A DNA stretch of 10,331 nt from an uncultured Odoribacter sp. Its GTDB lineage: Bacteria; Bacteroidota; Bacteroidia; Bacteroidales; Marinifilaceae. Made by a program: the position numbers and the translations under genes. Below, one piece after another: positions 1 through 6,991 of this stretch; the first letter of the stretch is position 1; the number at the start of each line of letters is the position of its first letter. The stretch spans positions 1 to 10,331 of the forward strand of contig CAJJNP010000123.1 of NCBI GenBank assembly GCA_905193145.1. The letters are read 5' to 3'. Below the pieces are notes generated by a model. That model did no database searches. It was not told the DNA's origin and saw only the letters and a program-made list of their open reading frames with translations.

Positions 1-768
1 TTGTTGATAAGAGGATAAATTCAGCAAAGATATCATATATTCAAGAATTCGCCCCCCCTCTATAAAATATGCACCCTCTTTTTCTGCCTTTGGGGATACC
101 TTATTGTCATGCTGTCGAAAATAATTCAATTTACGGTTTATACGAATAACATTACCCTGCCGACATATCTCTATCCAAAAAAGCCAATCACCACAATAAC
201 GAAACTCTTTATAGCCACCATTCACTTTCGTATAGCATTCTTTTCGAAACAACACCATGCTGGCATTATATACACTGGGGCCCCATAGCATATTCTTTAT
301 AAGAAAATCTCTACTCGCAAATTTTGTCTGCAACGGCAATTTAGATGAAAATTTATCCCAATCCAACGCCATGTGTTGTCCATCAGCATCTACCATCTGC
401 GAACCGGTAAAAGCTAAAACGACATCCGGATTTCCTTCTAATGCCGTAACCGTTTCTGTTAAAAAATTCTTTTCAGCAAAATCATCACTTTCAGCAATCC
501 AAATATATTTACCTCGAGCTAAAAGCAAGCCCTTATCCCATTGTTTAAAAGTCGTACCACTATTTTGTTCATTAAACACGATATGGGTAACCCGATTATC
601 GGATTGATATTTTAACAAGATATCACGACTATTATCAGTAGAACAATCATCCAGAAGTATCAACTCGAAATTATCAAAATCTTGAGCCAAGATACTATCA
701 ATACGTGACATTAAATAGGCACTATGATTATAATTCGGTACAATTACAGAGACCAGAGGTTCGTTCAT
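1..768 (-). CDS. GT2 family glycosyltransferase, partial (C-terminus beyond left edge)
   Basis: This is an inverting-type GT-A glycosyltransferase expected to act at the cytoplasmic face of the inner membrane on a lipid-linked glycan. The 256 codons visible run open to the window edge. The N-terminus MNEPLVSVIVPNYNHSAYL is the classic GT2 opening; LDDCSTDNS (residues 39-47) is the nucleotide-sugar loop and AESDD (92-96) carries the metal-binding DxD-type acidic group. The fold continues through at least residue 230 (GDWLFWIEIC followed by an FRQH motif), so most of the catalytic domain is present and only the C-terminal tail is missing. The ATG overlaps the TGA of the upstream GT2 gene as ATGA (765-768), which implies translational coupling and a shared transcript. 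The sugar donor and acceptor cannot be assigned. Family assignment is firm; specificity is unknown. Confidence 0.93.
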   Translation of the reverse strand, partial: MNEPLVSVIVPNYNHSAYLMSRIDSILAQDFDNFELILLDDCSTDNSRDILLKYQSDNRVTHIVFNEQNSGTTFKQWDKGLLLARGKYIWIAESDDFAEKNFLTETVTALEGNPDVVLAFTGSQMVDADGQHMALDWDKFSSKLPLQTKFASRDFLIKNMLWGPSVYNASMVLFRKECYTKVNGGYKEFRYCGDWLFWIEICRQGNVIRINRKLNYFRQHDNKVSPKAEKEGAYFIEGGRILEYMISLLNLSSYQQ

Positions 769-1562
769 CTCAAATATTTATCAATTCCATTATCACACCA
801 CTTAACATGGTTTTCCTTTACTACTTCCAGAGCATGCAAATGTTGCCCCTCATTATGGCGGGAAGCCTCCTTATGCCAAAGATGATAAACAATTCCTCCC
901 ATCTTTAAAGCTTTCTTTCCAACTCCTGCAAAATGCAAACGATACACCAGCTCTCCATCTTCATGTCCCCAATCCTGCAAATCCTCATTATACCCATTTA
1001 TTGATATAAAATCATCCCGCCAAAAAGCCAGATTACACCCACGCATATGATCTATGACTTTTGCATACCGTTCTGCCAGGAAAGAGCGCAGTAATCTGGA
1101 ACGAAAGCCATTCAGGATAAACCCTGCTTTAATTTCCGAAACATTCAGCTTTAAACTGATATCACTAATCAATCTTTTAGTCACCATTGGTCCTAACTTA
1201 GTACGGCTTCCACAGACAAAATATCCTTTATCCATCATCTCAATATGATCTTGGATAAAATGACGTTCCATAATTACATCACCATCTATCTGGATGATAT
1301 AATCGCCTTTAGCTTGCGCAATAGCCTTATTCAAGATTGAAGTTTTTCTAAATCCTTTATCTTCTTGCCAAATATGGACTATAGGAACTTTTAATACTAC
1401 TCTAAAATCATCTATCAATTTACGAGTATCCTCTCTCGAACCATCATCAGCTATCACAATCTCATCCGGAGAAACCGTTTGAATAGAAGCACTCAACAGA
1501 CATAATCGTAACGCATCTTCCCAATTATACGTAGAAATCAGCAATGACACTTTTGTATCCAT
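765..1562 (-). CDS. GT2 glycosyltransferase with galactosyltransferase-like (GT7-type) C-terminal part
   Basis: This 265-residue protein combines a GT2 N-terminal half with a C-terminal segment like the one in chondroitin synthase-type and GT7 galactosyl/N-acetylgalactosaminyltransferases. Visible motifs are ADDGS (38-42), QIDGD (91-95, the DxD metal site), GCNLAFW (175-181), WGHEDGEL (198-205; ED is the likely catalytic acid pair) and YHLWH (226-230). Length is normal for single-domain members. It is the second gene of the minus-strand run: 16 bp separate it from the GT11-like gene upstream, and its TGA overlaps the next ATG by 4 bp. GAGAG lies directly before the ATG, a weak ribosome-binding context. 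A role adding a Gal, GalNAc or related sugar is an inference from family resemblance; other donors are possible. The soluble-looking sequence suggests a cytoplasmic or peripheral membrane enzyme. Confidence 0.93.
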   Translation of the reverse strand: MDTKVSLLISTYNWEDALRLCLLSASIQTVSPDEIVIADDGSREDTRKLIDDFRVVLKVPIVHIWQEDKGFRKTSILNKAIAQAKGDYIIQIDGDVIMERHFIQDHIEMMDKGYFVCGSRTKLGPMVTKRLISDISLKLNVSEIKAGFILNGFRSRLLRSFLAERYAKVIDHMRGCNLAFWRDDFISINGYNEDLQDWGHEDGELVYRLHFAGVGKKALKMGGIVYHLWHKEASRHNEGQHLHALEVVKENHVKWCDNGIDKYLR

Positions 1563-1578
1563 CTCTCTTAAAGTTAGG

Positions 1579-2400
1579 TTAAACAGTCATGAACAATTTT
1601 TCAAAAGAACTAAAATTACTCAATTGCAATGGCGCATTCTTATCCATGATCCAATAAATCGGACGATTATTATAAAATGCAGCCATCAACGAGAAAGTAC
1701 TCTTTACACCTATTATATAGTCGCACTGAGACAGCAAACACAAGTCCTCCGCCTCATTTCCCTTCGGACAATAAATACTTTTCAGCCCTAAAGCCTCCCT
1801 GTAACAATTCACATTTAAATTACGATCATTGGTACAAATAAAAACAGAAACTTTTTTATCAGGAAAATTGTCCAAAAACTGACGTATGTGCTCAATATAC
1901 ACATCATCATTAAAAAAATATTTTCCGCCCATCCAGACCTTATAATCACCTCTGCGAATATGAACGGCCAAACGTACGTCCGTACCGTCTGCTTTTGTAT
2001 GTTCCTCTAAAAAAGATTTTATTTTATTTAAAACCAAAGATTTAAAGGCAAACATATCTTTAATTTCTGTCCGATATTTCATAAATAATTCAGGAAAACG
2101 AAACTGCCAACCATCAATAGCAACCATTCGATGCCTTTTCAACTCTGCAAGTACATCAGGGGTTACATCTGTTGGCTCGTCCAGAAAAAAACACTTTATC
2201 AACTGCAATTTAATCAACATTTTTGCAAAAAGATAAACCGGCCAACGGTGATACTTATAATTACAGACTTCAAAGTAACGATATTTATAAGCAAAACGCA
2301 TTGATACGACTTTTACGTTGTTTTCCTTTCCCCATACATAGGCATGTGCGTATTGCAGAATGTTATTACACATTTGCCCATATCCTTTTACAAAAATCAT
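1579..2400 (-). CDS. GT11-like glycosyltransferase (alpha-1,2-fucosyltransferase type)
   Basis: The protein (273 residues from the ATG) resembles alpha-1,2-fucosyltransferases of family GT11, which move fucose from GDP-fucose to a galactose-type acceptor. Evidence: an N-terminal GYGQMCNNILQYAHAY (6-21), the counterpart of the GNQMFQYA motif; HIRRGDY (147-153), the donor-binding HxRRxDY signature; and a C-terminal DYIIGVKSTFSLMAAFY (227-243) in place of the usual S-x-FSWW block. The missing tryptophans make this a divergent member, so fucose is likely but not assured. An in-frame GTG at 2404-2406 could add two residues (MN); I prefer the ATG at 2398-2400 because GTG starts are uncommon in this group and the conserved motif begins close after. 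It is the first gene of the leftward run, preceded by a candidate promoter about 55 bp upstream. Confidence 0.88.
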   Translation of the reverse strand: MIFVKGYGQMCNNILQYAHAYVWGKENNVKVVSMRFAYKYRYFEVCNYKYHRWPVYLFAKMLIKLQLIKCFFLDEPTDVTPDVLAELKRHRMVAIDGWQFRFPELFMKYRTEIKDMFAFKSLVLNKIKSFLEEHTKADGTDVRLAVHIRRGDYKVWMGGKYFFNDDVYIEHIRQFLDNFPDKKVSVFICTNDRNLNVNCYREALGLKSIYCPKGNEAEDLCLLSQCDYIIGVKSTFSLMAAFYNNRPIYWIMDKNAPLQLSNFSSFEKLFMTV

Positions 2401-2455
2401 ATTCACAATATTTGTTTTTACTTTTCCTAAGAACTTACTTTCGCTCTATATTCTG

Positions 2456-2463
2456 CAAAAATA
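2456..2463 (-). promoter_or_regulatory. Candidate Bacteroides-type -7 element for the leftward glycosyltransferase run
   Basis: Read on the minus strand the site is TATTTTTG, an exact match to TAnnTTTG, about 55 bp before the ATG at 2400. No convincing -33 TTTG lies about 20 bp further upstream, and exact matches can arise by chance in AT-rich DNA. Its position at the head of the three-gene run makes it plausible. Confidence 0.45.
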
Positions 2464-2880
2464 ACAATAAAAAACTGATTATTTTAACTTTAAGCCTTAA
2501 TTCTTCCTACCAAGATGGTTAATAAACTCATAGCCTTTTAATTATTATCACTTTTCTTCTGCTTAATTTAAATTTCCAAATACATACAATAAAAATGTGA
2601 AAGACACATGCAGAAATAAAAAAAAGGAAAATACAAGTTTGCAATACAAAAAGAATATCATTTATATTTCCATCTTTGACAAAAACATAAACAAACATTC
2701 CTTCATTACTTTAGTAGTCTGCATGAATACAAATAAAAAATCTCCCTCTAAACTTACAATTTGACAAAACGACATTCTTTTTTTCATAGAATCCTTTCGT
2801 TAAGAGAAGATACCGGTACGAATGTAAAAAACGCCATTATTCCCTAACTCCTTTTTCCAAAATCATCTATTCACAAGTAA

Positions 2881-2961
2881 TTAACTGACATATTTCTCTT
2901 CAATTTCAACATCCGCCGGCAATTCACCATCAGAACCTACATATTTCATACTTTTTTCCAT
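2881..2961 (-). CDS. Possible 26-residue small protein or gene remnant
   Basis: An ATG at 2959-2961 opens a 26-codon frame ending in TAA at 2881-2883. The peptide begins MEKSMKYVGSDGELP and is acidic towards the end (several E/D, ending KYVS). It is preceded by GGAGGG (2969-2974 on the minus strand) with a 7-nt gap to the ATG, an ideal Shine-Dalgarno arrangement that is unusual for Bacteroidales. The same frame stays open upstream to a TGA at 3031-3033 (49 codons in all, including an LFDSNCFSVLEGFR stretch), so this could equally be the tail of a decayed longer gene. Codon choice (GGT, GAT, GAA, CCG, GCG) looks more protein-like than the flanking DNA. I do not recognise the family, no promoter match was seen upstream, and no function is proposed. 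Confidence 0.3.
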   Translation of the reverse strand: MEKSMKYVGSDGELPADVEIEEKYVS

Positions 2962-3051
2962 ACGAAAGCCCTCCAAAACAGAGAAGCAATTAGAGTCAAA
3001 AAGCGTTCTTTCAAAAAGAATTATTTTTTCTCATAGAGAATCTTACCGTTC

Positions 3052-3082
3052 CTCTACGACTTTCAAGTCGTTTCTCGTAGAG
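3052..3082. repeat. Nested inverted repeat able to form a hairpin
   Basis: The outer arms CTCTACGA (3052-3059) and TCGTAGAG (3075-3082) are perfectly complementary over 8 bp. Inside them CGACTT (3057-3062) and AAGTCG (3065-3070) form a second perfect pair. The two pairings partly compete: either the 8-bp outer stem forms, or a 5-bp plus 6-bp stem with a 7-nt bulge. No run of T follows on either strand, so it is not a standard intrinsic terminator. It lies inside the long divergent spacer; a structured RNA, a protein-binding palindrome or a relic are all possible. Confidence 0.55.
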
Positions 3083-3453
3083 CAACCGGGTTTATCAAGT
3101 AGAGACATTCCGACTAAGATACCAAGAAAATATACATATATATTCAATTTAAGCAAAAAATATGCAATAAGAACCGTATATTATCTACATTATCATGCAA
3201 CCCATTTTCTATTTACTACTTTTTTGCAAAAGTGAATTACAGGAAAACAATCAATACAACAGCAAAATGATAGTATATTCTCTTTTTTAATAACTTTCGC
3301 ACAAACATCAATCAGTAAATCTAATTACTTCATCACAAGAATCAGACCAATTCTATTCGTTTTAACCCAATTTTTCAACTAATATCTTTCACATCATGCA
3401 GATCAAAAACAGAATAAAAAGCTAATTATATAATATTCAATTATAATTCTTTC

Positions 3454-3461
3454 TATCTTTG
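3454..3461 (+). promoter_or_regulatory. Bacteroides-type -7 element for the rightward GT2 pair
   Basis: TATCTTTG matches TAnnTTTG exactly and lies 31 bp before the ATG at 3493, which would give a 5' leader of roughly 25 nt. The -33 region (around 3430-3436) is AT-rich without a clear TTTG. Position and match make this the best promoter candidate for the two plus-strand glycosyltransferases. Confidence 0.6.
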
Positions 3462-3492
3462 CTTTAGAAACGAATCAATAAAGCATATCACA

Positions 3493-4263
3493 ATGAAAAT
3501 ATCAGTTATCATAAATACCTATAACGCATCAAAACATTTAAAACAGGTTCTTGAAGCCGTAAAAGGTTTTGATGAAATAGTTATCTGTGATATGGAAAGC
3601 ACTGACAATACAATTGAGATTGCAAAAACATTTAATTGCAAAATTGTAACTTTCAAGAAGGGAAACCATAATATCGTAGAACCAGCACGCAACTTTGCTA
3701 TCCAACAGGCTTCACATCCTTGGGTGCTTGTAGTAGACGCAGACGAAGTGGTACCCGAGCAATTAAAAGAATATCTTTATAAACAGATAGCAAGCCCCGA
3801 TTGCCCTGCAGGTATTTACATTCCACGCAAGAACTATTTTATGGGCAGGTTCATGCATTGTCATTATCCGGATCATATTTTAAGGTTTTTCAAAAAAGAA
3901 GGAACTGTATGGCCCCCCATAATCCATGTGTCCCCTATAGTAGAAGGAACATTGTTTTCGATTCCTGCCAGACGTAAAGAGTTAGCTTTTGTCCATCTGG
4001 CCAATGACAGCGTTTCTGATATTATAAGAAAAACCAATGAATATACCCGAAATGAAGTAGAAAGAAAAAAAAATAAAAGATATGGAACCCTCGCATTCTT
4101 TTATCGCCCTTTTTTCCGATTCTTCAAAACATATATACTGAAAGGAGGTATACGAGACGGTAAAGAAGGCTTTATAAAAGCCTGCCTGGAAGGATATTAT
4201 CAATTTGTAATGCTCGCAAAGCTCACAGAACACCATAAAGGCAATCATACAGATAATAAATAA
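3493..4263 (+). CDS. GT2 glycosyltransferase, WaaE/KdtX-like (LPS core type)
   Basis: This 256-residue protein looks like the WaaE/KdtX group, in which the characterised members add a glucose residue to the inner core of lipopolysaccharide. It opens MKISVIINTYNASKHL; DMESTDNT (33-40) replaces the usual DDGSTD loop, as is typical of this group; DADE (82-85) is the metal site, preceded by the PARNFAI segment (64-70). The C-terminal part contains FYRPFFRFFKTYILKGG (203-219) followed by RDGKEGF, an amphipathic basic-aromatic region characteristic of the group and likely to touch the membrane. Length is normal. It is first in a two-gene plus-strand unit, 41 bp before the next GT2 gene, with a TAnnTTTG element just upstream. 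Membership suggests a core-oligosaccharide step, but the Bacteroidales acceptor and sugar are not determined by sequence. Confidence 0.93.
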   Translation: MKISVIINTYNASKHLKQVLEAVKGFDEIVICDMESTDNTIEIAKTFNCKIVTFKKGNHNIVEPARNFAIQQASHPWVLVVDADEVVPEQLKEYLYKQIASPDCPAGIYIPRKNYFMGRFMHCHYPDHILRFFKKEGTVWPPIIHVSPIVEGTLFSIPARRKELAFVHLANDSVSDIIRKTNEYTRNEVERKKNKRYGTLAFFYRPFFRFFKTYILKGGIRDGKEGFIKACLEGYYQFVMLAKLTEHHKGNHTDNK

Positions 4264-4304
4264 AGTTCACCAAAAAGAATCTAAACACATATATACAAGC
4301 CACC

Positions 4305-5282
4305 ATGCAACCTGTTTTTCCTTTAGTTTCAATCATAACTCCAGTGTATAATGCTGAGAAATATTTAAAAACATGTATAGATAGTGTCTTAAAGCAGACT
4401 TACACAAACTGGGAACTAATCCTGGTAAATGATGGAAGCACAGACGGCAGTTTAGATATTATAAAACAATATGCACAACTCGATGTCCGAATTAAATATA
4501 TAGATAAAATCAATGAAGGACCATCCTTATCCAGAAAATCAGGCACAGAGCAAGCAAAAGGGAAGTACATTCAATACCTGGACAGTGATGATTTTCTGCA
4601 AGAAAATGCGATTGAATATTTAACTGATAAAGCAGAAGCAACCAATGCAGAAGTTGTTGCTGCCCCTTTCTTTTTCTATTACTCAGAAAACAAGATGGAC
4701 ATTTCCGGGCATTTTTCATTTCAGGAAATGACAGGTATGGAATATTTTAACGAGATTCTTTCAGGAAGAGCTTATTGGAGTGTCTGGTCCAACTTTCTTT
4801 CCCGTTCTCTTTTTGAAAGAAACGATATATCATTCGTTCCGGAAATATCTTTCGGTGAAGACGCCATATTAATGGTACAACTATTATATCACACACAAAA
4901 AGTAGTAGCTTTGGAACAGCCCATTCTCTATTACAGACAAATAGAGTCGTCCATTTGCCACGATATAACCCCTAAAAGACACGAAGACTTACGAACTTAC
5001 ACCAAGTGGATAGAAAGATTCATGATAGAAAAAGGCTTATACGAATCCTATCGTAACAACCTAATACTAAAAAATATAGAAATGGCTTTTTTATGCATGC
5101 ATTGGGGATATTATGAGAATGCAGACAAAGATATGAAGCGTATTGTCAAAGATATAAAAAAGCGTCCGCAATTGCTCAAATGCCTGCCGGGAAGACAAAG
5201 AAAAATCATCAAAGTATACCGCTTCTCTTCCTGGCTGGGATTTCTAAACCTGATGCATTACAAAAAACAAGGGAAATTATAA
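4305..5282 (+). CDS. GT2 family glycosyltransferase
   Basis: The 325-residue protein is a typical GT2 enzyme of the kind found in capsule and O-antigen loci. Motifs: LVSIITPVYNAEKYL at the N-terminus, VNDGSTDGS (41-49) for nucleotide-sugar binding, YLDSDDF (91-97) with the metal-binding acids, and FGEDAILM (183-190), the ED pair usual for the catalytic base region. The C-terminal third (from about residue 225) is variable and rich in basic and aromatic residues, consistent with acceptor binding at the membrane. It follows the WaaE-like gene by 41 bp, so co-transcription is likely. Its TAA at 5280-5282 lies one base from the stop of the convergent LicD gene, leaving no room for a separate terminator. 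Donor and acceptor cannot be assigned. Confidence 0.93.
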   Translation: MQPVFPLVSIITPVYNAEKYLKTCIDSVLKQTYTNWELILVNDGSTDGSLDIIKQYAQLDVRIKYIDKINEGPSLSRKSGTEQAKGKYIQYLDSDDFLQENAIEYLTDKAEATNAEVVAAPFFFYYSENKMDISGHFSFQEMTGMEYFNEILSGRAYWSVWSNFLSRSLFERNDISFVPEISFGEDAILMVQLLYHTQKVVALEQPILYYRQIESSICHDITPKRHEDLRTYTKWIERFMIEKGLYESYRNNLILKNIEMAFLCMHWGYYENADKDMKRIVKDIKKRPQLLKCLPGRQRKIIKVYRFSSWLGFLNLMHYKKQGKL

Positions 5283-5283
5283 T

Positions 5284-6078
5284 TCAATCCAATTCTACAT
5301 CTGCCGTATGCACCTCTATTTTCTCTATATCCGGTAATTGAAGATAATCTCCATAGAGACGGGTCAGATACTTGTCGACACTTCGGGGAGCAGGAAAGTA
5401 GCTCCCTTCAAACTCCACCTGTGAAAGAGGAAACAATTCACTCTTTCTGCGAGATATCGAGAACCAGCTTCCCCAAGTATGCCTGACTTCGTCACGAATA
5501 CTTACCCATGACCAAAGACGAATCCAGAAATATCTGACCGACAAGAAAAACCACTTCCGGACAATCAGCTTTTCTCTTTTCTGCCTGTCTTTCTCCAAAG
5601 CAGCCTTGTCTTTCAGCTTCTGATGCTTTCTGACAAACTTCCGTGCCAGCTTTTCCGACAATGGTTCCAAAGGAAACAAGTCAACATACACTCCTTTATA
5701 CTTATAAAAGATATCTGCATCATGTGTCTCTTTAATCACAGAATGTAAATCCCTTAATTTCCCAAAAGGATAAAGATAATGTGTATCTGTTTTATGCGTT
5801 TGCAAAGCATATTTTGAGTCTATTTCCCGTCCAAGAACTTTCACAAGCTTCAAATAATCTTTCCGAAGCATCTCAATATCCAGATCATCGTCCCAAGGAA
5901 TGAAGCCGCCATGCCTCACCGCCCCCAAGAGAGTTCCGGAGCTTAACCAGTAAGAGATATTGTGCTTTTTGCATACACCGTCAATATACTTCAGCATTTC
6001 CAACATACGTAATTGGTGGTTGCGCAACGATGAACCATCCGGATTAAAACGCTCTCTCAATTCTGCTTGATTGGCCAT
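5284..6078 (-). CDS. LicD family phospho-amine transferase
   Basis: This 264-residue protein belongs to the LicD family, nucleotidyltransferase-fold enzymes that move phosphocholine or similar phospho-substituents from a CDP-activated donor onto cell-surface glycans. The N-terminal core is unmistakable: SSGTLLGAVRHGGFIPWDDD (46-65) followed by LDI, with D63-D65 and D67 as the likely metal ligands. GVYVDLFPLEPL (129-140) and the C-terminal FPLSQVEFEGSYFPAP (216-231) plus DKYLTRLYGDY (235-245) complete the family pattern at normal length. The middle (145-195) is highly basic with aromatic residues and may contact membrane or acceptor. It is the last gene of the leftward cassette, 10 bp after the cyclodeaminase homologue. 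No choline kinase (LicA) or choline transporter (LicB) is nearby, which argues against imported choline as the substituent and for one made by the two upstream enzymes. Confidence 0.92.
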   Translation of the reverse strand: MANQAELRERFNPDGSSLRNHQLRMLEMLKYIDGVCKKHNISYWLSSGTLLGAVRHGGFIPWDDDLDIEMLRKDYLKLVKVLGREIDSKYALQTHKTDTHYLYPFGKLRDLHSVIKETHDADIFYKYKGVYVDLFPLEPLSEKLARKFVRKHQKLKDKAALEKDRQKREKLIVRKWFFLSVRYFWIRLWSWVSIRDEVRHTWGSWFSISRRKSELFPLSQVEFEGSYFPAPRSVDKYLTRLYGDYLQLPDIEKIEVHTADVELD

Positions 6079-6088
6079 AACAGTTTCA

Positions 6089-6991
6089 TTAACGGTTAGT
6101 TATCATATCGTATATATTAGATGCAAAAAAGACATCATGAAGCCCCAGTCCAATATTATACGACAAAATTCGCTCCTTATCATTTTCCCGGCCACGGCAT
6201 GTTCCATCAAGTACATCTCCTATCTCATTAAACCATTTAAATTGATTGAAATACCGGAAGCTTCTAACGTGCTCAGTATCGTCAGCAAAAACCTTATCAA
6301 AAAACAGATCACAATTTTGAAAGCCACGCGTGTGCACCGGAACCAACAATATACCGGGTTTAAACAATGCATCGTTTCCTATTAAAAGTCCGTCCGCATC
6401 AGTGATACAGGACACCAAGACATCCGCATCTTCCACTAATTCCTCCATCGTATCCACAACGCTAAAAACGACATTTCCAAATGTTCTAAAATAGTCAATG
6501 AAATACTCTGCCTGATCTTTATAACGAAATAAAACGACTTGAAATATTTCATCCGGGAAACTGCTCAATAGACAAAGCAATGTCGCTCTTGCCGTATTTC
6601 CCAATCCGATGAAAGAATATTTCCGGGCGGAAGAAGAACGCAGCGTTTTAATTGCCAACGTAGCTACCGCCCCTGTGCGCATGCTTGTTATCCAATCCGC
6701 ATTTATCAACGCCAGCAACTCTCCATTTGCACTATTGTAAAGCAGTATATCACTACTTAAAGAAGGGGTTCTACCCAATATACGAGACACTACTTTAACA
6801 CCGAACCGCTCTTTATCCGAAGGGAGCAAACAAGGCATAGTAGTAAAAAAATCATTTCCTGCAGGGTGCACAGAAACTTTTGCCGGCAATTGGCTATCCT
6901 TTTTCATCCGGAAACTTTGTGCAACCCAATCCACACACAAAGAAGGAGAAATAAATAAATTTTCTATTTGCTGGGAATCGATAGTAATCAT
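6089..6991 (-). CDS. Ornithine cyclodeaminase/mu-crystallin family oxidoreductase
   Basis: This 300-residue protein has the ornithine cyclodeaminase/mu-crystallin fold, NAD(P)-dependent enzymes acting on amino acids or cyclic and secondary imines (cyclodeaminases, ketimine reductases, alanine dehydrogenase, SbnB). Evidence: GVKVVS (64-69) with the substrate lysine K66; LLALINADWITSMRTGAVAT (92-111), containing the family RT motif at R105; FIGLGNTARA (127-136), the Rossmann glycine loop; VHTRGFQNCDLF (219-230) followed by VFADD; EIGDVLDG (256-263); and the closing SYNIGLGLHDVFFASNIYD (277-295). Length is slightly below the usual 310-350. Its ATG overlaps the TGA of the aminotransferase fusion by 4 bp (6988-6991), so the two are probably translated together, and LicD follows after 10 bp. 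The context points to making or altering the amine that LicD attaches. The reaction (dehydrogenation, imine reduction or opine-like coupling to a 2-oxo acid) cannot be read from sequence. Confidence 0.9.
   Translation of the reverse strand: MITIDSQQIENLFISPSLCVDWVAQSFRMKKDSQLPAKVSVHPAGNDFFTTMPCLLPSDKERFGVKVVSRILGRTPSLSSDILLYNSANGELLALINADWITSMRTGAVATLAIKTLRSSSARKYSFIGLGNTARATLLCLLSSFPDEIFQVVLFRYKDQAEYFIDYFRTFGNVVFSVVDTMEELVEDADVLVSCITDADGLLIGNDALFKPGILLVPVHTRGFQNCDLFFDKVFADDTEHVRSFRYFNQFKWFNEIGDVLDGTCRGRENDKERILSYNIGLGLHDVFFASNIYDMITNR

Larger units (their letters stand above)
2401..3492. other. Long AT-rich divergent intergenic region
   Basis: About 1.09 kb separates the leftward GT11-like gene from the rightward GT2 gene. 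No long coding frame with recognisable content is present. It holds a candidate promoter at each end (2456-2463 minus, 3454-3461 plus), a hairpin-forming segment at 3052-3082, a 26-codon candidate frame at 2881-2961 on the minus strand and short degenerate repeats built on CTC(A/G)TAGAG. The stretch 2881-3120 has visibly more G and C than its surroundings, which fits a gene remnant or an RNA element. I saw no transposase fragment and no tRNA. Confidence 0.8.

Noticed and set aside
257..607. Open frame on the plus strand, 116 codons
   Set aside because: It lies antisense within the GT2 gene at 1-768, whose minus-strand translation has clear family motifs; the plus-strand peptide has none.
2223..2522. 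Open frame on the plus strand, 99 codons
   Set aside because: It is mostly antisense to the start of the GT11-like gene and runs into AT-rich spacer; the peptide shows no recognisable domain.
3052..3082. Intrinsic transcription terminator
   Set aside because: The hairpin is real but no T-run follows on either strand and it is far from any gene end.
3982..4248. Open frame on the minus strand, 88 codons, hydrophobic in places
   Set aside because: It is the complement of the conserved C-terminus of the WaaE-like gene, and there is no start context or family signal.
5284..6078. Phosphocholine transfer as in a classic lic operon
   Set aside because: No choline kinase or choline transporter is nearby and the two coupled upstream enzymes point to an amine made in the cell, so a specific phosphocholine label was not given.
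6089..6991. Ornithine-to-proline conversion as the assigned function
   Set aside because: Family membership alone does not fix the reaction, the active-site neighbourhood diverges, and the surroundings are glycan genes rather than arginine or proline metabolism.
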